DNA of 39,805 bases from JAISGQ01 sp045536305 (lineage in GTDB: Bacteria > Bacillota > Clostridia > Oscillospirales > Acutalibacteraceae), in NCBI GenBank assembly GCA_045536305.1, contig JAZSNH010000050.1:1-39805 (forward strand), given 5' to 3'. Below the pieces are notes generated by a model. That model saw nothing but the letters and a program-made list of their open reading frames with translations. It did no database searches and was not told where the DNA came from. Position numbers and translations under genes: made by a program. Positions 16,840 to 24,338 of this stretch are shown in pieces (positions within the stretch are counted from its first letter, which is position 1; each line of letters starts with the position of its first letter).

Positions 16840-16870
16840 GTGGGCATAGCCACTATACAGCTACGCCCAC
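16840..16870 (-). terminator. Hairpin between pgsA and the clp gene, possible terminator
   Basis: Read leftward, GTGGGCGTAGC pairs with GCTATGCCCAC (11 bp with one G-U) around a 9-nt loop, followed by a T-rich but interrupted tail. It may partly terminate pgsA transcription before the clpE-like gene. Confidence 0.55.
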
Positions 16871-16876
16871 CTTTAA

Positions 16877-17512
16877 TCAGTGAATCCCCTCTCTGATCTT
16901 ATCGACGTGTACTACCTGATCTTCTCCCTCGGGACCCTTTCCCTTAAGTATCTTTATGCCAAGCACCACATAGAAAATGAGTGCTATTATCATTATTACC
17001 GCAGACGCAGTAATAAGTGCTGCAACAATAGTTTCCTTGTGCGAAATATTATCAGTTCCGATAACAAGCACCGCTGCAGTCATAAACACATAAAACGCGG
17101 CAGTTGCAACCTTTCCCCACCACTGTGCCTTTACCATCTTTTTGCCAAGCTTCATAAGAACTATGCCGCCGATGATCATTATAAGCTCTTTTGCAAGCAT
17201 TGCGGCAAAAAGCGGCGAAATAAACCAGTAGTTTTCCTTGAACTTTACCCACACACAAACGAGCACAGCCGCCAATGTCATTTTATCCGCCACGGGATCG
17301 AGCAGCTTGCCAAGATCTGTGACCTGATTGAGCTTTCTTGCCACATATCCGTCAAACAAATCTGTAGCGCCTGATATGATCAGGATTATCCCGGACCAGA
17401 TATACTGCATGCCCGTATTCCCCATATCCATCAGAAATACGATACAGAACACAGGGATCAATAATATACGAAAAAAACTCATTGCATTAGGAATCGTCAT
17501 TTTTCTCACCAT
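16877..17512 (-). CDS. pgsA: CDP-diacylglycerol-glycerol-3-phosphate 3-phosphatidyltransferase
   Basis: A 211-residue integral membrane enzyme that makes phosphatidylglycerol phosphate from CDP-diacylglycerol and glycerol 3-phosphate. The CDP-alcohol phosphotransferase signature D-x2-D-G-x2-A-R-x8-G-x3-D-x3-D is complete, in the DLFDGYVAR...GKLLDPVAD segment. Several transmembrane helices are visible. The start is ambiguous: ATG 17512 is only 2 nt from GGGAG, so GTG 17509 or ATG 17500 could be used. The charged C-terminal tail after the last helix is longer than typical. It follows the cvpA-like gene by 21 bp. Confidence 0.92.
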   Translation of the reverse strand: MVRKMTIPNAMSFFRILLIPVFCIVFLMDMGNTGMQYIWSGIILIISGATDLFDGYVARKLNQVTDLGKLLDPVADKMTLAAVLVCVWVKFKENYWFISPLFAAMLAKELIMIIGGIVLMKLGKKMVKAQWWGKVATAAFYVFMTAAVLVIGTDNISHKETIVAALITASAVIMIIALIFYVVLGIKILKGKGPEGEDQVVHVDKIREGIH

Positions 17513-17533
17513 AACTCCCGTTACTCTATTCTT

Positions 17534-18259
17534 TTACATACCCATTGGATATATTCCCTTACCAAGGAACAATGTCACAACATTGTTGTGATAAAACAGC
17601 TTGAATAAAAAGGATGTGCTGAAAAGGTTTGTCATTTCAAGCGGCTTGCTCCAGAGTGCAGGGAGCATGAACTGGATCACCGTTATCGCGAAAATCAGAA
17701 CCACCATTGCCTTAAATGCACCAAAAACTCCGCAAAGCGCGGTATTTATAACCACTCTGTCAGGTGTATAAAGGAGATTCTCCACAGTTGCCGCAACAGC
17801 CTTGAGCAAAAACATAAAGGCTATGAAAAGGATCAGAAAAAAAACAGATCTGAAAACACCCTCTATTACAGGTCTTGCGACTATATCCGTTATTTCCTTT
17901 GCCGCCGTGTTGCTGGTGGAATTCACCAGCGAATCGACCTCTGCTCTTGTCTGAGCAGTTGAAACCCCGTAGCTCTCTGCGGCGTTCTTCACCATCGTGG
18001 GCATTTCCTGCATAACCGCATTATAACCTGCCGTAATACGGCTTCCAACAACCTGCTTGTCTAGTTTGTCAGCAATTGCCGGTCTGAAGAAATTTTTATA
18101 GGAAAACTCCGACAAGAAGATCGATATCGGTATTGCCAGCACGATCGAAAACACATAACACAATGTTTCCATCAGACATCGAAGCTGAGTAGTTTTTCTG
18201 TTTTTATAAATATATAATACAAAAAGACCTACTATCGCCAGGTCAATAAGAATACCCAT
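17534..18259 (-). CDS. CvpA-family membrane protein
   Basis: A 241-residue protein with about four transmembrane segments (near 4-20, 33-52, 130-155 and 170-195) and a long hydrophilic loop in between. The order, starting with IDLAIVGLFVLYIYKNRK, resembles the colicin V production/YshB family, whose members are linked to envelope homeostasis. GGGAGG is 6 nt upstream of the ATG. It is the promoter-proximal gene of the leftward unit with pgsA. The family assignment is moderate. Confidence 0.7.
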   Translation of the reverse strand: MGILIDLAIVGLFVLYIYKNRKTTQLRCLMETLCYVFSIVLAIPISIFLSEFSYKNFFRPAIADKLDKQVVGSRITAGYNAVMQEMPTMVKNAAESYGVSTAQTRAEVDSLVNSTSNTAAKEITDIVARPVIEGVFRSVFFLILFIAFMFLLKAVAATVENLLYTPDRVVINTALCGVFGAFKAMVVLIFAITVIQFMLPALWSKPLEMTNLFSTSFLFKLFYHNNVVTLFLGKGIYPMGM

Positions 18260-18303
18260 TCATATCCTCCCAGAAGCAAATTACATTATAATTATCAAAC
18301 TAC

Positions 18304-18332
18304 AGTATAGCATGCGTAGCTTTCATTGACAA
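18304..18332 (-). promoter_or_regulatory. Sigma-A promoter of the cvpA-like gene and pgsA
   Basis: Minus-strand TTGTCA (18327-18332), a 17-bp spacer and TATACT (18304-18309), about 45 bp before the start codon. Confidence 0.7.
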
Positions 18333-18361
18333 TAATAATTCTCAAATATATTCGTAATTTT

Positions 18362-19042
18362 TTACTTTTTCTGAGTTTTTCTCGATGTCATGAACTCTAT
18401 GCTGCGTTCTATTACCGTTTTTGATGCTTCGGGCATAGGCACATCCGCATTGCGGTAATCGAAGGAATCTGTAAATCCTTTGAAATCCTTATCAAGCTCT
18501 CTTACCTTTTTCATTACCAGCTCATTTGCCGCAGCGATAAAACGCGAATATTGCTTTCCGAGCGGTTTTACTGCTCTTTGTGCAAGCAGTCTGTAATGAG
18601 TTAAGCAAAGATATTCCTGAGATTCAAACAATGTTCGAAATTCTTCTTCATTTTTATAGTTTTTAATGAGCGTATCAATGTGTCTATCAAAGTGCTTGTT
18701 CAGATAATCACAGACAAAACAGCTCTCTTCCATTTCTGCAAGCTTTTCTATTGTGCCTTTGTCTGTTTTGCAGAGGAGATTTTCCTCTATATATCCAAGA
18801 TGTGTATGAAGCATGAGCGCAATAGGAAGCCTCTGACGGTTTGAAAGAAGCATCATATTAAAATGTCTTTCGCAGAAGCCTGTTTTATTTGTTATCTGAC
18901 GGATATCCGGCTCCATCATTGCAGCACCCGTAATATAATCTATGTATTTTTCTTCTATCCTGTTTCTCATGGAGCAAAGAGGACAACCGCTGCACTCCTC
19001 AAATATCTCATTGACAGGAATAGTACATATATTTTCTTTCAT
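18362..19042 (-). CDS. Cysteine-rich cytosolic protein, DUF6062-like
   Basis: A 226-residue soluble protein with repeated cysteine/histidine signatures: CSGCPLC near the N-terminus, GFCERHF, CFVCDYL and YLCLTHYR. The architecture, two CxxC-plus-C-x2-H units, suggests a zinc- or cluster-binding fold. It resembles a family annotated DUF6062 in clostridia. The start at 19042 is chosen over 19087 because AAGGAG lies 8 nt before it. It is divergent from the OGG1-type glycosylase gene and shares a 105-bp AT-rich intergenic region with it. The function is unknown. Confidence 0.65.
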   Translation of the reverse strand: MKENICTIPVNEIFEECSGCPLCSMRNRIEEKYIDYITGAAMMEPDIRQITNKTGFCERHFNMMLLSNRQRLPIALMLHTHLGYIEENLLCKTDKGTIEKLAEMEESCFVCDYLNKHFDRHIDTLIKNYKNEEEFRTLFESQEYLCLTHYRLLAQRAVKPLGKQYSRFIAAANELVMKKVRELDKDFKGFTDSFDYRNADVPMPEASKTVIERSIEFMTSRKTQKK

Positions 19043-19147
19043 ACCGCATACTCCTTTTTTATTATTCCAAAATTTAGTATACCACATTATTTTTTTTTAT
19101 TGTATAATAATATATATTTTTCATAATTTCAACATACGGAGGACGTA

Positions 19148-19957
19148 ATGTCACATATAATTCTCAAGTCTAACAACAATTTTTCATTGGGTTCGACCGT
19201 TATGAGCGGTCAGTGTTTCAGGTGGCGCGAATGCGAAGAAGGATATCGTGGTATAGTTAACGGCAAAGCAGTTACAGCCTGCCAACTCGGTGATCTGATA
19301 GAGGTTTACGGTGCCGCACCTGAGGAGGAAGGATTCTTTAGAGATTATTTCGATCTCGACAGAGACTACGGCGCCATAAACAATGAAATAATCGCTCTGG
19401 AGCCGCGCCTATCTCCCTGCGAGAGCTTTGCGCGCGGTGTGCATATCCTTAAACAGGATCCCTTTGAGGCGCTTTGCTCTTTTATTATTTCACAAAATAA
19501 CAATATTCCCCGTATCAGAGGTATAATTTCAAGGTTATGCGAAAAATTCGGAACCGCTATCGGCAGTGAATTTGCATTCCCCTCTCCTGCTCAGCTTTCT
19601 GATGCAACACAGGCAGACTACGCTGCATTGGGTCTGGGATACCGTGCGCCTTATCTTGTCGATGCCGTTGCACGTGTAAATGATGGCAGATTCAATATCG
19701 CCGCCGCTTCAAAAGCATCTACGGACGAGCTTCGTTCCATGCTTCTTCAGATACACGGTGTAGGACCCAAGGTCGCTGAGTGTGTTTTGCTGTACGGTTT
19801 TTCACGTCTTGAGTGCTTCCCTGTGGATACATGGATAAAAAAAGCTCTTAAAGAGCTTCTCGGAAATGATACTCCCGTTATTTCTTCGCCCTATGCAGGT
19901 ATAGCACAGCAGTATATCTTTGAATTTATTCGTACCAATTATAACAGAAACACATGA
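19148..19957 (+). CDS. OGG1-type 8-oxoguanine DNA glycosylase/AP lyase
   Basis: A 269-residue base-excision repair enzyme. The N-terminal OGG domain with GQCFRWR (21-27) is followed by a helix-hairpin-helix GPD domain: SQNNNIPRI (115-123), LLQIHGVGPKVAECVLL (199-215) with catalytic Lys208, and PVDTW with Asp227. These correspond to Lys249 and Asp268 of human OGG1. It removes 8-oxoguanine opposite cytosine. GGAGG lies 5 nt upstream of the ATG. The gene is followed after 13 bp by mnmA in the same direction. Confidence 0.92.
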   Translation: MSHIILKSNNNFSLGSTVMSGQCFRWRECEEGYRGIVNGKAVTACQLGDLIEVYGAAPEEEGFFRDYFDLDRDYGAINNEIIALEPRLSPCESFARGVHILKQDPFEALCSFIISQNNNIPRIRGIISRLCEKFGTAIGSEFAFPSPAQLSDATQADYAALGLGYRAPYLVDAVARVNDGRFNIAAASKASTDELRSMLLQIHGVGPKVAECVLLYGFSRLECFPVDTWIKKALKELLGNDTPVISSPYAGIAQQYIFEFIRTNYNRNT

Positions 19958-19970
19958 AAGGGTAATTAAA

Positions 19971-21023
19971 ATGAAGGTTCTTGTGGGTATGAGCGGAGGT
20001 GTTGATTCTTCCGCTGCTGCACTGATATTAAAACAGCAGGGCTTTGATGTGACAGGCTGTACTATGCTGCTTCGCAGCAGTGAAGACGGCTGCGGATCAT
20101 CCAAGGACGCAGAGGATGCCGCTGCCGTATGCAGAGTGCTCGGTATAGATCATATTCTTCTTGATTTCAGAAGTAATTTTCAACATAATGTTATGTCACC
20201 TTTTTGCTCCGAATATATGCACGCTCGCACTCCCAATCCCTGTATCGAATGCAACAGGACGATCAAATTCGGCGATATGCTCAAATATGCATTAGACAAT
20301 GGATTTGATATGATCGCTACCGGTCATTACGCAAAGCGTGTTTTTAATGAGAAAAGCGGTCTGTTTGAGCTTCACAGAGCCGCATATAAAGATCAGAGCT
20401 ATTTTTTATGTCAACTAACTCAACATCAGCTTGAGCATACCCTTTTCCCCCTTGCGGATATGACAAAGGAAGAGATACGAAATTTAACAAAGCAGAACTC
20501 CCTGCCTGTTCATGCAAAACGCGACAGTCAGGATATTTGCTTTATTCCGGACGGCAATGTTGCCGGCTTTCTCTCGGAACGCGGCTATACTCTTACCCCG
20601 GGTGATATTATAGACGAAAACGGTAAAAAAACGGGGACTCACAACGGCGCTCAGGCATATACCGTCGGGCAGAGGAAGGGTCTTGGCGGCGGATTTTCTC
20701 AGCCTATGTTTGTGCTTTCTGTCGATGCTGACAACAACCGTCTTATAATCGGCAGCTCCGAAAGTCTTTTTTCATCGCACATCACCGTTGATAATGTTAA
20801 TTTCATTTCGGGCTCTGCACCGTCTGAATCCTTTAACGCAAGGGTCAGGCTGAGATTCGGCTCTCAGGGTGACGATGCCTTGGTAACGCTGACCGAAAAC
20901 AGCTCTGCAGCAATAGAATTTTCTGTTCCGCAGCGCGCTCCAACACCCGGTCAGAGCGCCGTTTTTTACGATGGCGACAATTTGATCGGCGGCGGATATA
21001 TTACAAACGGACTTATATTTTGA
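19971..21023 (+). CDS. mnmA: tRNA-specific 2-thiouridylase MnmA
   Basis: A 350-residue PP-loop enzyme that thiolates U34 of Lys, Glu and Gln tRNAs using a persulfide from a cysteine desulfurase. Visible: ATP-binding SGGVDSS (8-14), Cys94 in CIECNRTIKF and Cys190 in SQDICF (the nucleophile and persulfide pair), GHYAKR and the C-terminal beta domain with YTVGQRKGLG. The start at 19971 fits the family N-terminus and has GAAAGGG upstream; a longer in-frame ORF from 19920 would overlap the glycosylase gene. Confidence 0.95.
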   Translation: MKVLVGMSGGVDSSAAALILKQQGFDVTGCTMLLRSSEDGCGSSKDAEDAAAVCRVLGIDHILLDFRSNFQHNVMSPFCSEYMHARTPNPCIECNRTIKFGDMLKYALDNGFDMIATGHYAKRVFNEKSGLFELHRAAYKDQSYFLCQLTQHQLEHTLFPLADMTKEEIRNLTKQNSLPVHAKRDSQDICFIPDGNVAGFLSERGYTLTPGDIIDENGKKTGTHNGAQAYTVGQRKGLGGGFSQPMFVLSVDADNNRLIIGSSESLFSSHITVDNVNFISGSAPSESFNARVRLRFGSQGDDALVTLTENSSAAIEFSVPQRAPTPGQSAVFYDGDNLIGGGYITNGLIF

Positions 21024-21108
21024 ATTTTTTTTAAATTCTATCGATTTTATTTTTATATTGATATATAATCATTTTTACAGGCAATTTCAAAAGTGAGTGA
21101 GGTTTATT

Positions 21109-24100
21109 ATGATCCGTAAAAAAATCAAGTATGCTGCAGATAACCATACATTGGCATTTGTTTTGATATACGCAGGAACCTTTGCGCTTGCATTTGCTGC
21201 TTCCATGCTTATATGCAAAGGCAGAGAGCTTTCATCTCTCTTTCGTATACTAATATCATTCATCATGGGCTCATTTTCTCTTTTTGCTCTTCGTGAATGG
21301 CTCTGCGATTATGAAGAAAATCCTCTTTCCGCTCCAAAACGCAAAAAAAGCCGTGCATACGTCCTTGCAGGCGGTCTGCTTGCACTGCTCGCCATTACCC
21401 TTGTTTATCTTAATCTCGGTGTTTATCCTTTCGGAGACCGCACCGTGCTCATCATAGACATGCATCATCAATATGTCGCTTTCTTCTCTTCACTGCGCGA
21501 GAAAACCCTCGGCTTGTTCAGCGGCGACAGTCTGCTTTATTCAAGCCATGTCGGTCTGGGTTCGGGATACACCTCTCTTTTTGCATATTATCTGAGCAGT
21601 CCCTTCAATCTGCTTATTCTTCTCTTCCCCAGAAAATTACTCACTGAAGCAATAGCACTTATCACTGTACTGAAGATAGGCTGTGCAGGCCTGACCTTCT
21701 CCGTTTTTGTCCGCGGCATGACAAAACGCAATGATTTTTCTGTCCCCGTATTATCTTCCGCTTATGCGCTCATGATGTATATGCTCGCATATTCATGGGA
21801 TGTAATGTGGCTCGACAGTATTATTCTGCTGCCTCTGATAATTTACGGTCTTCACATCTGGCTTGAAAATAAAAATCCCGTACTTTATATCGCCGCGCTC
21901 GCAGGTGCGATCATAACAAATTATTACATAGCGTTTATGATCTGCGTATTTGTGGTCTTTTATTTCATTGCACATCTTATTATTCACTCAAAGGGCTTTA
22001 CGCTTCGCGATTACATTTCCCGCACAATCCGCTTCGGTATCGGTTCTCTCGTAGGCGGCGGAATCAGTGCTTTTCTGCTTGTTCCCACCGCGATTTATCT
22101 TCAATATACATCGGGCGCGGATGATGTATTCGCGCGTGAGCTTAGCACATATTTCAATTTGTTCGATCTCTTCGGACGTTCTATGTTCTCAGCTTCTCCC
22201 TCTATCCGAGGCGACAGTCTTCCCAACATTTACTGCTCGGTTCTTACCGTTCTTCTTATCGTTATCTTTTTCCTTTGCAAAACTATTTCCGCACGAAAGA
22301 AGATCGCCTACGGTTCGCTTCTTATGCTCCTTGTGTGCTGTGCCGCTGTAAATTACACCTATTTCCTCTTCCACGGCAAGCATTTTCCAAATGATCTGCC
22401 CCACCGCTTTGCCTTCCTTATATCCTTTACAATGCTTCTTATGGCGATAGAGGTAATAGCAAATATCCGCTCCGTTACGCCCAAAAACATCGGAACTGCA
22501 CTGCTTGTTTGTATCGGCGGTCTCGCACTTACAGAGCTTATCGGCAATGAAGAGCCTACTTTTACACTAATTTACACAAGTCTCATTTTCTTCTTTGTTT
22601 ATTCGGCTCTTCTTTTCTTTGCATCAAGAAAAAATTCGAGCAGGGCGGCAGTCTTAATTCTTATCTGCGCTGTTGTTTTTGTCGAAATAGTTTCTAACGG
22701 TGTGGTAACTGTTACAACCATGCGTGATACCGAAGTATACACAAAGCATGAGGATTTTACCGACGATTATGAAATAACAAATGAATCAATAAAATATATC
22801 GAAAAGCTTAACAAGCCTCATTACCGCACAGAGATACTCCCAAGAAAAACCTGCAATGACCCCTCTCTCTTCGGTTATCCCGGTCTTACCGTCTTTGCCT
22901 CGAGCAATGACCAGTCTGTTATCACTCTTATGGGTGCGCTTGGTTATGCAAACAACGGCGTCAACAGCCACATGTATAACTCCTTTGTTCCTGTCGCGGA
23001 CTCTGTATTAAATCTTCGCTATCTTATACATACAAATAATTTTAATCATTCACAGCTCAAGCATATCGATACGGTGGAGGTCGGCGAACAGACCCGCTAT
23101 ATCTACGAAAATCCGTATGCACTTTCAAGAGCCTTTGTGGTAGATGAAAGCATTCTTACAGACTGGGAGTTTGAATCAAACAATCCATTTACGGTACAAA
23201 ACTCTTTTGTTTCTTCTGCCTCAGGTGCAGACAATGTTTTCACCATGCACTATCCCACAGAAGAAAATGCAGTGCCTGTTGACAGCACCGTTACCTTTGA
23301 CGACACCTTCTTCCATGTAACTCCCACAGGTTCGGATTTCGCATCGTTTACTGCTGTGATCCCGATTTCAGCATCAGATATCACTCCCTCCTCAGGAACT
23401 GATATTGTTCCCGAACAATATTATGTTTATGTTGACTGCAGAGCCGCGGACAGCATCAGTATCTCAGCAGGCAGCAACTCTTTCTCTTCGAGTACCAACG
23501 AGCCTTACATTATCGACCTCGGTTCCCTCAGTGCAGGAGATACCGTAAATGTTACGATAAACACATCAATGGAATGTGTCGGCAATATCTTTGTCGCTTC
23601 AATGAATCACGGTAAATTTGTCGAAGCAATGGAAGCGCTCTCAAAAAATCCGCTTGTGATCTCTTCTTTCAGTGAATCGGCATTTTCCGGAGCAGTTAAT
23701 GTTTCCGATGCAGGCGTGATGTTTACTTCCATTCCCTATGACCGCGGCTGGAAGGTGACTGTTGACGGCGTGAAAACAGACACCTTCAAAATCGGAAATG
23801 CTCTTCTTGGATTTTATGTTACGGAGGGAGCTCACAATGTAAAGCTGTCCTATTATCCCTCAGGCATGATTTTCGGAATTATTGCAAGCATCCTCTGTCT
23901 TATCGTTTTTGCACTTATGATAGTCATTTATCGCATGCATAATGTTCGCTCAAAGCTTATCGCAAGATTCCCTTCTCTTGAGTTTCTCAATAAATTATGT
24001 GGTCCCGATCAGATTTCTTTGGAGGATAATGCTCCACAGACGGAATATGAAGATGAATATGAAAATGAGGTCAAGAATTTGAAATCTGCAAATTTCACTA

Positions 24101-24144
24101 TTCTTGATGACCCTTCAATTTTTGATGACGATTTTGACGATTGA
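21109..24144 (+). CDS. YfhO-family multispanning membrane protein
   Basis: A 1011-residue protein with about 12 N-terminal transmembrane helices (roughly residues 15-540), a large extracytoplasmic beta-rich domain (about 540-890), a final helix and an acidic cytoplasmic tail. The layout and segments such as DMHHQYVAFFSSLR and the YDRGWKVTVDG motif near the end match the YfhO family (GT-C-like fold). B. subtilis and Listeria members help glycosylate lipoteichoic acid. A role in wall polymer glycosylation is likely, but the sugar is unknown. The start at 21109 uses GTGAGG just upstream. A possible but weak promoter (TATAAT at 21064-21069) precedes it. Confidence 0.88.
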   Translation: MIRKKIKYAADNHTLAFVLIYAGTFALAFAASMLICKGRELSSLFRILISFIMGSFSLFALREWLCDYEENPLSAPKRKKSRAYVLAGGLLALLAITLVYLNLGVYPFGDRTVLIIDMHHQYVAFFSSLREKTLGLFSGDSLLYSSHVGLGSGYTSLFAYYLSSPFNLLILLFPRKLLTEAIALITVLKIGCAGLTFSVFVRGMTKRNDFSVPVLSSAYALMMYMLAYSWDVMWLDSIILLPLIIYGLHIWLENKNPVLYIAALAGAIITNYYIAFMICVFVVFYFIAHLIIHSKGFTLRDYISRTIRFGIGSLVGGGISAFLLVPTAIYLQYTSGADDVFARELSTYFNLFDLFGRSMFSASPSIRGDSLPNIYCSVLTVLLIVIFFLCKTISARKKIAYGSLLMLLVCCAAVNYTYFLFHGKHFPNDLPHRFAFLISFTMLLMAIEVIANIRSVTPKNIGTALLVCIGGLALTELIGNEEPTFTLIYTSLIFFFVYSALLFFASRKNSSRAAVLILICAVVFVEIVSNGVVTVTTMRDTEVYTKHEDFTDDYEITNESIKYIEKLNKPHYRTEILPRKTCNDPSLFGYPGLTVFASSNDQSVITLMGALGYANNGVNSHMYNSFVPVADSVLNLRYLIHTNNFNHSQLKHIDTVEVGEQTRYIYENPYALSRAFVVDESILTDWEFESNNPFTVQNSFVSSASGADNVFTMHYPTEENAVPVDSTVTFDDTFFHVTPTGSDFASFTAVIPISASDITPSSGTDIVPEQYYVYVDCRAADSISISAGSNSFSSSTNEPYIIDLGSLSAGDTVNVTINTSMECVGNIFVASMNHGKFVEAMEALSKNPLVISSFSESAFSGAVNVSDAGVMFTSIPYDRGWKVTVDGVKTDTFKIGNALLGFYVTEGAHNVKLSYYPSGMIFGIIASILCLIVFALMIVIYRMHNVRSKLIARFPSLEFLNKLCGPDQISLEDNAPQTEYEDEYENEVKNLKSANFTILDDPSIFDDDFDD

Positions 24145-24145
24145 T

Positions 24146-24175
24146 AAAAAGTGCCCGTAAAAACGGGCACTTTTT
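24146..24175 (+). terminator. Rho-independent terminator after yfhO
   Basis: GTGCCCGT (24151-24158), loop AAAA and ACGGGCAC (24163-24170), with an A-run before and T-run after. Confidence 0.92.
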
Positions 24176-24210
24176 ATTATTTTTGTATTTCTAAATATTC
24201 TATTTTGTCA

Positions 24211-24239
24211 TTGACTGGATATTAAGCATGTTGTATAAT
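24211..24239 (+). promoter_or_regulatory. Sigma-A promoter of the lipoprotein pair
   Basis: TTGACT (24211-24216), a 17-bp spacer and TATAAT (24234-24239). A 12-bp palindrome TGTATATATACA (24246-24257) covers the predicted transcription start and could be an operator. Confidence 0.75.
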
Positions 24240-24290
24240 AATGTATGTATATATACAATTTATAGATTTACTGTTTTGTATATCAACAAC

Positions 24291-24320
24291 GATGAATACC
24301 ATTAGCTTTTGGCATTCATC
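24291..24320 (+). promoter_or_regulatory. 5' UTR hairpin directly before the Shine-Dalgarno
   Basis: GATGAATACCA (24291-24301) pairs with TGGCATTCATC (24310-24320) with one mismatch and an 8-nt loop. It ends 4 nt before the AGGAGG of the following gene, so it may influence ribosome access or mRNA stability. Confidence 0.45.
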
Positions 24321-24338
24321 CGACAGGAGGAGCAACAA

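Noticed and set aside
19043..19147. Divergent promoters for the DUF6062-like and glycosylase genes
   Set aside because: Good -10 boxes exist (TATAAT at 19103-19108), but no -35 box lies at the right distance on either strand, so they were not listed.
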